Source: Pseudobowmanella zhangzhouensis
GTDB lineage: Bacteria > Pseudomonadota > Gammaproteobacteria > Enterobacterales > Alteromonadaceae
Direction of reading: 5' to 3'
Assembly (NCBI RefSeq): GCF_042662685.1
Contig: NZ_JBHSYO010000003.1
Coordinates: 248,001-312,000, forward strand
Length of the DNA: 64,000 nucleotides
In this document: positions 7,659-15,375 of the stretch, piece after piece
Position numbering within the stretch: position 1 is the stretch's first letter
How the letters are laid out: each line of letters starts with the position of its first letter
Made by a program: the position numbers and the translations under genes
Notes under the pieces: model-generated
Told to the model about the DNA's origin: nothing
Seen by the model: the letters and a program-made list of their open reading frames with translations, nothing else
The model's database searches: none

Positions 7659-8132
7659 ATGGAATTCGTGGTACAGCAAAGCAGTGGTAAAGAAGTTATC
7701 TACTCTTCAATCCCGCTTGAAAAACAAAGTGTCGCGGAGGGAGAGCTTGGAAGATGGCGTATAGATATGGTTGATTTTGAAAAATATCTAACCAACAAAA
7801 TTAAAGACTTAGACTTTGGCCAAAGCATAGAGACATATTGTTTTGGCTTTGAAATAGCCGACACAAAGTTGTGGGGTGAATTCTTTGCCTCAACAAAAGA
7901 ATATATAAGCTATCGCCCAAAGTCTAAAACTCTAGTATCAGTCGGTCAAATTGAATGGCTTTCGGTAAAAGACTTGGATTTTAAAAGTCAACTCAAAAGA
8001 TTAGCCGAGGCCATAGTTGAGTCCGCTACCCGAGTTAGCGTATTAAAACGCAAGCCAAAAGATTTCAACTATGAGTATTTTGCCGAAGTAGTTAAGAAAT
8101 TAGTTTTAAAGTACAGCTCAAAAAATGCCTAA
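7659..8132 (+). CDS. Cassette 1 protein, unknown function
   Basis: This gene encodes 157 residues from the ATG at 7659, six bases after the core site GTTAGGC; the frame stays open upstream to 7518, but that would cross the recombination joint. The stop TAA (8130-8132) sits inside the left core GCCTAAC of the next attC, a layout common in cassettes. The protein is soluble, begins MEFVVQQSSGKEVIYSSIP, and is rich in Lys, Glu and aromatic residues. No signal peptide, membrane helix or known catalytic motif is visible. It has a helical C-terminus (residues about 105-150). The size and acid/aromatic make-up would fit an immunity-like or toxin-neutralising protein, but I have no direct evidence for this. 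Confidence 0.65.
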   Translation: MEFVVQQSSGKEVIYSSIPLEKQSVAEGELGRWRIDMVDFEKYLTNKIKDLDFGQSIETYCFGFEIADTKLWGEFFASTKEYISYRPKSKTLVSVGQIEWLSVKDLDFKSQLKRLAEAIVESATRVSVLKRKPKDFNYEYFAEVVKKLVLKYSSKNA

Positions 8133-8219
8133 CAAACCAAGCCAGCTGACCCACGCAAGCAATGGCCTTGAAAAGCAGGCCATTAAACGCTTGCGGGCCA
8201 GCTGCTTAGGGCGTTAGCT
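8127..8219 (+). other. attC recombination site 1
   Basis: The site spans 93 bp, from left core GCCTAAC (8127-8133) to right core GTTAGCT (8213-8219). The interior folds on itself: AAGCCAGCTG and CGCAAGC on the left pair with GCTTGCG and CAGCTGCTT on the right. The left arm carries unpaired extra bases, as expected for attC bottom-strand recognition. An inner stem AATGGCCT/AGGCCATT closes the hairpin. Confidence 0.85.
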
Positions 8220-8244
8220 TTTCCTCTAGCTCTGGTTATTATTG

Positions 8245-8997
8245 ATGCTTCAATATGAAAATATAATTAGTTTATTAACAAATGCTTTTGAATTTCTAGA
8301 GCAAAAAATAGCACCACCTATTAAACAGGAATTTGGTGGCGGCTATGTTTATCGGTACAGAGAAAAATCTTACCAACAAGCTGTAATTCAAAAGCTTGCT
8401 AGAACAATTACAGGTTTAAGGGCATTACTTTTACTTAATCAAAATGGTCTTCTTCAAGAGCAAGCCTCTCTACAACGAGTATTAGACGAGCTAGATGAAG
8501 ATATAATGTTTCTCACTTTCCCGTTTTTATTTGACGACCGAACTGAATTACATCAGAAATATTTAGACGCTTTCTACGAAGAAGAGTTTGATATCCCAGA
8601 GAGTGCGATTGAGTCAACTCAAAAAAGACCTATGATTTCAAGAAAAAAAGTTAGAGCTTACATAAACAAACCTCGTGGTGAGAAATCAAAGCAAAGTTCT
8701 TCTATCGAAACATCAAGAACTTTGAGTAAAACCTATTCTGGTTATGTCCACTGTGCATCGCCTCAAATAATGGAATTATACTTTGGGACACCGTTAAAGT
8801 TTCAAACCACAGGGAACGCAACATCGCCTTTTTACGAAGACCATAAAGACGATCTATTTAATAATTTCTTTCGTGCTATTCATTCTTTTGGTTTCGCGTC
8901 CATGATGCTTAGGCAAAATGAGTTATTTGACCAGCTACTTAGCTATTCTAAGCAGTTTGCGGTTGAGCAAGGTAAAGGAAACAACGTGGCTTGGTAA
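8245..8997 (+). CDS. Cassette 2 protein, unknown function
   Basis: This gene encodes 250 residues from the ATG at 8245; a TTG directly before it is an alternative. The protein is largely helical: residues about 1-30, then a segment with Arg-rich turns (KLARTITGLRALLLLNQ) and an acidic helix (RVLDELDEDIMFLTF). A basic stretch follows (about 130-160, KKVRAYINKPRGEKSKQ), then a second helical part near the C-terminus. The central helices recall DUF5677-like or AbiV-like proteins that gather around defence and AIPR-type genes, but this is only an impression. There is no signal peptide and no membrane helix. Codon use is AT-rich, unlike the chromosomal neighbours. Confidence 0.65.
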   Translation: MLQYENIISLLTNAFEFLEQKIAPPIKQEFGGGYVYRYREKSYQQAVIQKLARTITGLRALLLLNQNGLLQEQASLQRVLDELDEDIMFLTFPFLFDDRTELHQKYLDAFYEEEFDIPESAIESTQKRPMISRKKVRAYINKPRGEKSKQSSSIETSRTLSKTYSGYVHCASPQIMELYFGTPLKFQTTGNATSPFYEDHKDDLFNNFFRAIHSFGFASMMLRQNELFDQLLSYSKQFAVEQGKGNNVAW

Positions 8998-8999
8998 AA

Positions 9000-9099
9000 A
9001 GCTAACAAACGATTCAACAAGGACGTAAAAAGCTTGGCTTGCGTCACTTCGTTCCTAATTTTAGCCAAGCTTTTTAAGTCTGTTAAGCGGGCGTTAGCC
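9000..9099 (+). other. attC recombination site 2
   Basis: The left core GCTAAC (9001-9006) begins three bases after the cassette 2 stop and the right core GTTAGCC lies at 9093-9099. An inner perfect stem of 13 bp (AAAAAGCTTGGCT / AGCCAAGCTTTTT) and an outer imperfect pairing of CAACAAG with CTGTTAAG give the attC cruciform. Confidence 0.85.
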
Positions 9100-9103
9100 A
9101 ATT

Positions 9104-9628
9104 ATGAAAAAACCTAAGATTTCTCAAACGAAACGAACTAATAATTTGGCTGCGGAAGGTTCCTCTTTAAGTCTTTATGCAGACCTTTTACTTAACGCTG
9201 CATTTCACGGTGTCATTTTCCTCATTATAGCTATCGCATTTTTTGAGTTTACTTTCCCAACAGCAAAAAACGCATGGTTTGCTGTGGCAACTCTTTTTTT
9301 CTCAACGTTTTTTGGTTTTTTAACGTTTAAGTTGCAGTTTCGTGGGACGCATGCGGTTGTTTTAAAATCGGATGAATTTCGTGAAGCCTTAACAAAATAT
9401 CTTAAGAAGTTGGATTTCATAACTCATTATGACAACAAGCAATTTACCGCTGCTCAATTTACAAAACTCGGGCATTATGTGAACGACGACTTTTATGCCA
9501 TTTATTCAGAAAATTGTGTTTCATTATTTTGCATCAGTTATCGACCTTTTCCGTTTTCATTGGTGAGATCTAGAAGGATCATCAAGGATGTATTAAATGA
9601 AGTGTCTGAGGCTAACAAACCACTGTAG
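9104..9628 (+). CDS. Cassette 3 protein, two-helix membrane protein of unknown function
   Basis: This gene encodes 174 residues and starts five bases after core site GTTAGCC. Residues 1-20 are basic and Ser/Thr-rich. Two membrane helices lie near residues 33-52 (HGVIFLIIAIAFFEF) and 57-75 (WFAVATLFFSTFFGFLTF). A soluble C-terminal domain of about 95 residues follows, with a YRPFPFSLVRSRR motif. The left core of the next attC lies inside the end of the coding region, and the last residues (SEANKPL) are encoded by attC sequence. No known family is recognised. A small membrane protein in a cassette could be a defence effector or transporter accessory, but this is speculation. Confidence 0.65.
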   Translation: MKKPKISQTKRTNNLAAEGSSLSLYADLLLNAAFHGVIFLIIAIAFFEFTFPTAKNAWFAVATLFFSTFFGFLTFKLQFRGTHAVVLKSDEFREALTKYLKKLDFITHYDNKQFTAAQFTKLGHYVNDDFYAIYSENCVSLFCISYRPFPFSLVRSRRIIKDVLNEVSEANKPL

Positions 9629-9653
9629 TCACTCGCTGGCGCTCGTTGGGACA
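9610..9653 (+). other. Truncated attC recombination site 3 (left half only)
   Basis: Left core GCTAAC (9611-9616) is followed by AAACCACTGTAGTC and CGCTCGTTGGGAC, the usual left half and apex of a cassette attC. The right half and the GTTRRRY core are absent; the sequence runs straight into the terminator at 9661. The array is therefore broken here. Confidence 0.7.
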
Positions 9654-9660
9654 CAAACAC

Positions 9661-9691
9661 AAAAAAGCCGTCCTGTTGGACGGCTTTTTTA
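9661..9691 (-). terminator. Bidirectional-looking terminator of the maiA operon
   Basis: Stem AAAAAAGCCGTCC / GGACGGCTTTTTT with a 4-base loop sits 17 bases after the maiA stop. It ends the hppD-hmgA-fahA-maiA operon and could also stop transcripts leaving the cassette array. Confidence 0.8.
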
Positions 9692-9707
9692 CAATAAAAA
9701 CAAAAGC

Positions 9708-10361
9708 TTATTCAGCATCAGGCTGATTCTCTGGCGCGGCGCGCTTAAACGCCTCCAACTCCGCCAAATTCTCTGCAATTCGCTGAATTGTCGGGAACTG
9801 ACTCATATCCACCCCAAAGCGGTGAGCGTTATACACCTGCGGCATCAGGCACACATCTGCCAGTGACAGGGTAAAGCCAAAGCAATAGTCGGCAGCGGTG
9901 TTTTGCAGGCGCTTTTCTACCGTAGCAAAACACTTATTGATCCAGTGCTTAGCCCAGGTGGCTTTGCCGCCCTGATCCACCCCGTATTCGCTGGCCAGAT
10001 AGTTCAGCACACGCAGGTTAGCCAGCGGCTGCACATCACAGGCGATATCCATCGCCACGGTACGCACCCGTGCGCGATCCAGCGCATGCTCTGGCAGTAA
10101 CTGCGGCAAATTGGGGTATTTCTCATCCAGATATTCACAGATTGCCAGCGACTGGTTGAGGATGACGTCTTCGTCATCATCCACCAGCGTCGGCACCAGA
10201 TTAGCCGGATTCAGGCCGGCATAGTTATCACTATGCTGCTGGCCGCCATCTTTAACTAAATGTACCGGCTGGAGCGTATAGTCCAGCCCTTTAATATTCA
10301 GCGCGATGCGAACCCGGTAACTGGCCGACGAGCGCCAGTAGCTATACAGCTTGAGTGCCAT
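9708..10361 (-). CDS. maiA: Maleylacetoacetate isomerase
   Basis: This 217-residue zeta-class glutathione transferase carries the family signature SSASYRVRIALN near residue 12, where the Ser pair activates glutathione. It also has the substrate-site NPANLVPTLVDDD and NQSLAICEYLDE motifs. It turns maleylacetoacetate into fumarylacetoacetate in tyrosine breakdown. It is the last gene of the operon, three bases after fahA. The C-terminal helical domain is complete, with SLADVCLMPQVYNAHRF the characteristic stretch. Confidence 0.95.
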   Translation of the reverse strand: MALKLYSYWRSSASYRVRIALNIKGLDYTLQPVHLVKDGGQQHSDNYAGLNPANLVPTLVDDDEDVILNQSLAICEYLDEKYPNLPQLLPEHALDRARVRTVAMDIACDVQPLANLRVLNYLASEYGVDQGGKATWAKHWINKCFATVEKRLQNTAADYCFGFTLSLADVCLMPQVYNAHRFGVDMSQFPTIQRIAENLAELEAFKRAAPENQPDAE

Positions 10362-10364
10362 GCA

Positions 10365-11378
10365 TTATCCCTTATAGGCCACGACTTTCTGGTCAATTTT
10401 GCCGAAGATACACTGGCCGGCGTCGTCGTGCATATGAATTTTGATGGTGTCACCAAATTTCATAAATGGCGTGGACGGCTTACCATCACGGATGGTTTCG
10501 ATCATGCGCACCTCGGCAATACAGGAATACCCCACGCCGCCATGCTCGATGGCGCTGCCGTGGTCAGTACCCTGCTTGTTCGACACAGTACCTGAACCAA
10601 TAATGGCGCCCGCGCCCAGATTGCGGCTTTTTGCGGCATGAGCCACTAACTGACCAAAATGGAAGGTCATGTCTTCGCCCGCCTGTGGCTTACCAAACGG
10701 CTTACCATTGTATTCACTTAAAAGTGGCAAATGCACTTTTCCGCCCTGCCATTTATCACCCAGTTCATCCGGGGTGACGGCAACCGGTGAGAACACTGAG
10801 GCAGGCTTAGACTGGAAGAAGCCAAACCCTTTGGCCAGTTCGCCCGGGATCAGGCCACGCAGCGACACATCGTTAACCAGCATGATCAGTTTGATATGCT
10901 GCAGTGCGCTGTCGGCATCGATACCCATCGGGACATCGTCGGTAACCACCGCCACTTCGCCTTCGAAGTCGATACCCCACTCGTCGGACGGTAACTGAAT
11001 ATCGTCACGCGGGCCGATAAAATCATCCGAGCCGCCCTGATACATCAGCGGATCTGTCCAGAAGGTTTCCGGCATCTCGGCATTACGCGCTTTGCGCACC
11101 AGTTCAACGTGGTTCACATAGGCACTGCCATCGGCCCATTGATAGGCCCGTGGCAACGGTGACTCACACTGGCTTTGCTCAAATGCTTCGCCCGCGACTT
11201 GCTGGCTGTTTAACTGCGCATACAAGGCTGCCAGTTTAGGGCTGATGTCTTCCCAGTTATCCAGCGCCTGTTGCATGGTGTCGGCAATGCCGGTGGCACT
11301 GATCATGCGGCTCAGGTCGCGGCTCACGACTACCAGTTGGCCGTCTCGGCGGCCGTTTTTAATCGTTGCTAACTTCAT
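10365..11378 (-). CDS. fahA: Fumarylacetoacetate hydrolase family protein (fumarylacetoacetase)
   Basis: This protein has 337 residues from the ATG at 11378, the first start after the end of hmgA; the open frame extends further up but only inside hmgA. The C-terminal FAH domain holds the metal-binding acidic residues in WGIDFEGEVAVVTDD, LMLVNDVSLR and the GSGTVSNKQG motif. It hydrolyses fumarylacetoacetate to fumarate and acetoacetate, the last step of the pathway. The length fits the bacterial two-domain form rather than the 420-residue animal type. It lies 7 bases after hmgA, in the same operon as maiA. Confidence 0.9.
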   Translation of the reverse strand: MKLATIKNGRRDGQLVVVSRDLSRMISATGIADTMQQALDNWEDISPKLAALYAQLNSQQVAGEAFEQSQCESPLPRAYQWADGSAYVNHVELVRKARNAEMPETFWTDPLMYQGGSDDFIGPRDDIQLPSDEWGIDFEGEVAVVTDDVPMGIDADSALQHIKLIMLVNDVSLRGLIPGELAKGFGFFQSKPASVFSPVAVTPDELGDKWQGGKVHLPLLSEYNGKPFGKPQAGEDMTFHFGQLVAHAAKSRNLGAGAIIGSGTVSNKQGTDHGSAIEHGGVGYSCIAEVRMIETIRDGKPSTPFMKFGDTIKIHMHDDAGQCIFGKIDQKVVAYKG

Positions 11379-11385
11379 TGCAATG

Positions 11386-12522
11386 TTATTCCGTTTTCGC
11401 TTTCCAGCTGTTGACGTAATCCGGGTTTTCCACGTGTGTTGCGGCATCGCCCACTTCCAGTGCATCGCGGGTATCGAGCATCACCGCCACTTCGTCGGTG
11501 AACTTTTTACGATACTCCTGCCCGGCCTGAAACGCTTTAGGGTGCGGCCCATGGGTAAACCCGGCCGGGTGGAAGGTCATCATACCCGCGTCAATATTGT
11601 CGCGGCTGAAGAAATCACCGGCATGGTAAAACAGCACTTCATCATAATCGTCGTTGTTATGGTAGAACGGCACTTTCAGTGCGCCCGGATCGCTTTCAAT
11701 CGGGCGTGGCACAAAGGTACATACCACAAATCGTTGCGCCACAAAGGTGGTGTGCGCCGACGGTGGCAAATGGTAACGGTGGCTCATCAATGGGCGAATA
11801 TCGCGCCAGTTGAGTTTGACCACACATAAGTCACCGTGCCAGCCCTGGGCATCGAGCGGATTAAACGGATAGGTAATGGTTGAAACCTGGCCGTGACGTT
11901 TGACGTCGACTTGCCATTCGTTTTCATCCTGCTGGGCCAGAAACGCCTCATCAATTTGCGGAATATCCAGCACCGCCGGATCGAACACCGCGTGATTGCC
12001 CACCATGCCTTTTTCCGGCAACTGGTAGCTGTCGTTGGTGGCTTCAATCATCAGGATGGTCAGCGGACTGGTCACTTCTAAACGCCAGGTGGTGGAACGC
12101 GGGATCACAATGTAATCACCGTCACGTACTGGCAAGCGGCCGTAGTCACAGAACAGCGTGCCTTCTCCGGCATGCACAAATAACAAATCATCGCCGTCGG
12201 CATTGCGTACCAGACGTGTCATAGACTCGTGCAAGCGCCATTTGCGCACTTTGCAGTGGGCATTGGTGAGGATTTTTGGCAGAGACCAGGGATCCTGCGT
12301 GTCAATTTTGCTGAGTTTGTTCAAATCAAACAGACGGGGGCGCAACGGCCCCTGCCAGTTAGTCCAGCCGGTTGGTGCATGTTTATGGTGGAAATGGGTC
12401 GCCGGGCCAAAAAAGCCACTGCGCCCCGCTTCGCGCTCATAAATCGCCTGCTCAGGAAAATCCGCATGGGCCTGGCGCGAAGCCGTGCCCTGGGTTTGTG
12501 GAAAACTAATCCACTTACGCAT
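11386..12522 (-). CDS. hmgA: Homogentisate 1,2-dioxygenase
   Basis: This protein has 378 residues from the ATG at 12522, which overlaps the hppD stop by 8 bases (ATGCGTAA); a longer frame upstream lies inside hppD. It has a cupin fold with likely iron ligands in FYHNNDDYDEVLFYH (His, Glu) and FHPAGFTHGPHP (His). It opens the homogentisate ring to maleylacetoacetate. It is shorter than the 430-445-residue enzymes of animals and Pseudomonas and matches the shorter bacterial form seen in marine gammaproteobacteria. Loss of this step usually leads to brown pyomelanin from homogentisate. Confidence 0.9.
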   Translation of the reverse strand: MRKWISFPQTQGTASRQAHADFPEQAIYEREAGRSGFFGPATHFHHKHAPTGWTNWQGPLRPRLFDLNKLSKIDTQDPWSLPKILTNAHCKVRKWRLHESMTRLVRNADGDDLLFVHAGEGTLFCDYGRLPVRDGDYIVIPRSTTWRLEVTSPLTILMIEATNDSYQLPEKGMVGNHAVFDPAVLDIPQIDEAFLAQQDENEWQVDVKRHGQVSTITYPFNPLDAQGWHGDLCVVKLNWRDIRPLMSHRYHLPPSAHTTFVAQRFVVCTFVPRPIESDPGALKVPFYHNNDDYDEVLFYHAGDFFSRDNIDAGMMTFHPAGFTHGPHPKAFQAGQEYRKKFTDEVAVMLDTRDALEVGDAATHVENPDYVNSWKAKTE

Positions 12523-13594
12523 TCTCCAGCACTCCGCGGCGGATTTGGTCTTCTTCAATGGACTCGAACAGCGCTTTGAAGTTACCTTCGCCGAAACCTT
12601 CGTTACCTTTGCGCTGAATGATTTCGAAGAACACCGGACCAATCACGGTATCAGTAAAGATTTGCAGCAGGATACCGTCTTTCATCGGTGCGCCATCGAT
12701 GAGGATGTTCAGCTCGCGCAGTTTCGCCACATCTTCACCGTGGCCTTCTACACGTTGGTCCACTTTGGCGTAATAGGTATCCGGGGTGACCATAAAGCCC
12801 ATGCCACGCTCACGCAGGGTTTGCACGGTTTTATAGATATCATTGGTAGACAGCGCGATATGCTGGATACCTTCGCCGTTGTACTCGCGGATAAACTCTT
12901 CGATCTGAGACTTATCGTCAGATGACTCATTGATTGGAATGCGGATTTTGCCACATGGGCCGGTCATGGCCTTGCTCACCAAGCCCGTCAGCTTACCTTC
13001 GATATCGAAATAACGGATCTCGCGGAAGTTACCGATGCGCTCGTAAAAATCAGCCCAAATGGCCATGTTGCCGCGACGTACGTTGTGAGTCAGGTGATCC
13101 AGCGTTTCCAACCCTACATCCGCAGCGGCCATGCGCGCTTCCCAATCCGGGTAGAAGTTAAAGTCGATTTCATAGATGTTGCGGTCACCGTAACGGTCGA
13201 TGAAATACAGGGTACTTTCGCCGATACCGTAAACCGCCGGCAGGTTCAGTTCCATTGCACCCAGATTGCCCACAAACTGTTTGGCCCCGTTTTCCAGTGC
13301 ATGAGCCAGCGCTTTTTGCGCATCTTTAACGCGCCATGCCATACCACACACAGACGGGCCGTGCTCTTTGGCAAACTGCTCGGCCTGCGAAGAAGGCTCA
13401 GCGTTAACGATGAAGTTCACATCGCCTTGCTTGTATAACCAGACGCGTTTTGAGCGGTGCTGGGCGACTTCGGCAAAGCCCAGAGAGCTGAACAAATCTT
13501 TCAGCGCCTGAATGCCGGCGTCATCTGCGGCAGTGTATTCAACAAATTCGAAACCGTCGGTACCCAGTGGGTTGTAATTTTGATTGCCAGACAT
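12515..13594 (-). CDS. hppD: 4-hydroxyphenylpyruvate dioxygenase
   Basis: This 359-residue two-domain glyoxalase-fold enzyme has the iron-binding 2-His-1-Glu set in LDHLTHNV (near residue 165), IQHIALSTND (near 245) and VFFEIIQRKG (near 325). It ends with the typical GFGEGNFKALFESIE tail. It converts 4-hydroxyphenylpyruvate to homogentisate. It is the first gene of the operon hppD-hmgA-fahA-maiA; the TyrR-box-like operator lies 110-127 bases upstream of its start. Confidence 0.97.
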   Translation of the reverse strand: MSGNQNYNPLGTDGFEFVEYTAADDAGIQALKDLFSSLGFAEVAQHRSKRVWLYKQGDVNFIVNAEPSSQAEQFAKEHGPSVCGMAWRVKDAQKALAHALENGAKQFVGNLGAMELNLPAVYGIGESTLYFIDRYGDRNIYEIDFNFYPDWEARMAAADVGLETLDHLTHNVRRGNMAIWADFYERIGNFREIRYFDIEGKLTGLVSKAMTGPCGKIRIPINESSDDKSQIEEFIREYNGEGIQHIALSTNDIYKTVQTLRERGMGFMVTPDTYYAKVDQRVEGHGEDVAKLRELNILIDGAPMKDGILLQIFTDTVIGPVFFEIIQRKGNEGFGEGNFKALFESIEEDQIRRGVLENA

Positions 13595-13703
13595 CGTTTT
13601 ATTCCTGTTAGTTTTAACTACTCGATGACGACATCATGCGGGAATTTAAAAACAAGGGAAGAGTCCCAGCATTCAGGGGTTTAGCGCCAATTAAGGGGGT
13701 AAA

Positions 13704-13721
13704 TGTACAGGCCGATGTACA
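13704..13721. promoter_or_regulatory. TyrR-box-like operator upstream of hppD
   Basis: TGTACA-N6-TGTACA matches the TyrR box (TGTAAA-N6-TTTACA), including the invariant TG...CA ends with 6-base spacing. It lies between tyrR and hppD, about 110 bases upstream of the hppD start, where an activator or repressor could act. Confidence 0.7.
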
Positions 13722-13731
13722 GTTGGCAAGA

Positions 13732-13762
13732 CAAATAAAATACCCGCCAGATTTGGCGGGTA
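13732..13762 (-). terminator. Terminator of tyrR
   Basis: A 9-bp stem TACCCGCCA/TGGCGGGTA with a 4-base loop, then TTTTATTTG on the minus strand, 50 bases after the tyrR stop. Confidence 0.85.
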
Positions 13763-13812
13763 TCGGGGGTTTACACGGTTAAAATCGTGCAGAATTCATT
13801 ACATTTTAGTAA

Positions 13813-15357
13813 CTATAACTTTACAGTACGTTTATTAATCCCATAGTCGCGCAGCTTATTGGCTATCGCGGTGTGGCTTAACCCCAGTTTTCTGGCCAAT
13901 TGGCGCGTGCTGGGGTACGTGGGATACAAACGACGCAGCAGATCTTTTTCGAAACGTTTTACCGCCTCATCCAAGGTACCGGTGATCTCGGCCTGCACAA
14001 ACGGGCCATCATTACTGGTAGAGGGTAACTGCACATTGTCTTTGTGGATCTCATCGCCTTCCAGCAGGGATACTGCACGGAACATGGAGTTTTGTAACTG
14101 GCGTACGTTACCCGGCCAGCTATAACCCTGCAGGTATTCCACACAAGAGCGGCTTAGTTTGGGCGCTTTCATGCCAAGCTTAGCCGCATGCTGTTTCACG
14201 AACTTTTCCGCCAGCGGCACGATATCCTGCTTACGTTCACGCAGTGGCGGCAGCGATAGAGACAACACATTCAAACGGTAATACAGATCTTCGCGGAACT
14301 TACCGTCCATCACCAACTGACCCAGGTCTTTATGGGTGGTGCACATAATCCGCACATCCACACGCACTTCGTTGCTATCGCCTACCCGGCGGAAACAACC
14401 GGTTTCCAGAACGCGCAACAACTTGGCCTGCAACTGTGCTGACATATCGCCGATTTCATCCAGTAACAGCGTGCCGCCCTGAGCCTGTTCAAATAAGCCG
14501 GTTTTGCTGTTGTCATTACCATAGGCGCCCGGGGCGTAGCCAAATAACTCCGGCTCAGCCACGTTATCCGGCAGCGCGGCACAGTTAAGTACCAGAAATG
14601 GCTTATCCGCGCGGCTACTGGCTTTATGGCAGGCCTGCGCCAGCAATTCTTTGCCGGTGCCGGTTTCACCGATAAACAACACAGGGGCGTCCAGCCCGGC
14701 AACTTTATTCGCTTCTTTAACCACTTTGCGCATGCCCTGACTGGCAGCGGCTAAGGGGGCAAAACTGTCATGCAGCACACCCGGTTGTGGACTTAACACC
14801 GCATCAGATTTGAGTACCAGCATAGCACCGGCCAGATTTGACTCGCCGTCTTTATCCGTGACTTGCACTGGCAGTAACTCCGCCACGAAATCCTGCTCGA
14901 TAAATTTCACCGCGGTGCATTGTGGGGTGATCTTTTTACCTTCCAGCCAACGGCTGAAATTAAACCCTTTGATAAATTCGGCGATATCACGGCCGACGAT
15001 TGATTTAAAATCCAGCTCGACACCGTTGGCCACCGCGTTATTGACCAGCAACACGCGGCCACGGGCATCGATGGAAAACACCGGCTCACTGAGGCTGTGT
15101 AACAGCGCGACTAATTGGTGCTTTTCCCGCTCGATGGGCATATAAGGGGTGGTTTTAACATCCATGATGCCTTTGATCCGGCGGATTTCGGGCATCAGGT
15201 GTTGGAATTCTGCGAACTCGATATTCGGAATATGCAGGAAAATTTTGCCTGCTTCGTCAACTTCAATACCGCGTAAATCGATCTCGTGTCTGACCAGAAT
15301 ATCCAATACATTCTGGGTAATGCCGAGGCGATCTTCGCAGCTAATTTCCAAGCGCAT
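13813..15357 (-). CDS. tyrR: Transcriptional regulator TyrR (PhhR-like)
   Basis: This protein has 514 residues from the ATG at 15357, which has a GGAAAAG ribosome site; E. coli TyrR has 513. The order is an ACT domain (start MRLEISCEDRLGITQNVL), a PAS domain near 80-180, an AAA+ domain with Walker A GETGTGKE and Walker B GGTLLLDEIGDM, and a C-terminal helix-turn-helix (STRQLARKLGLSHTAIANKL). The GAFTGA loop needed to contact sigma-54 is replaced by GAYGNDNS. As in known TyrR proteins, it should therefore act on sigma-70 promoters. It lies between phhAB and the hppD operon, both with TyrR-box-like sites, so it probably activates aromatic amino acid breakdown. Confidence 0.93.
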   Translation of the reverse strand: MRLEISCEDRLGITQNVLDILVRHEIDLRGIEVDEAGKIFLHIPNIEFAEFQHLMPEIRRIKGIMDVKTTPYMPIEREKHQLVALLHSLSEPVFSIDARGRVLLVNNAVANGVELDFKSIVGRDIAEFIKGFNFSRWLEGKKITPQCTAVKFIEQDFVAELLPVQVTDKDGESNLAGAMLVLKSDAVLSPQPGVLHDSFAPLAAASQGMRKVVKEANKVAGLDAPVLFIGETGTGKELLAQACHKASSRADKPFLVLNCAALPDNVAEPELFGYAPGAYGNDNSKTGLFEQAQGGTLLLDEIGDMSAQLQAKLLRVLETGCFRRVGDSNEVRVDVRIMCTTHKDLGQLVMDGKFREDLYYRLNVLSLSLPPLRERKQDIVPLAEKFVKQHAAKLGMKAPKLSRSCVEYLQGYSWPGNVRQLQNSMFRAVSLLEGDEIHKDNVQLPSTSNDGPFVQAEITGTLDEAVKRFEKDLLRRLYPTYPSTRQLARKLGLSHTAIANKLRDYGINKRTVKL

Positions 15358-15375
15358 ACTACTTTTCCAAAAATG

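Larger units (their letters stand above)
7646..9653 (+). mobile_element. Integron gene-cassette array without integrase (CALIN-like)
   Basis: Three plus-strand genes of unknown function alternate with attC-type recombination sites. Core sites GTTAGGC (7646-7652), GTTAGCT (8213-8219) and GTTAGCC (9093-9099) mark the cassette joints. The matching left cores are GCCTAAC (8127-8133), GCTAAC (9001-9006) and GCTAAC (9611-9616). Each left core is followed by ACAAAC or CAAAC and ends in GGGCGTTAG or GCGGGCGTTAG, as in Vibrio-type and other chromosomal integron arrays. The cassettes span 7647-8213 (567 bp), 8214-9093 (880 bp) and 9094 to the broken end. Codon choice is visibly more AT-rich than in the flanking genes. 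No integrase gene is present in the window. Confidence 0.85.
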
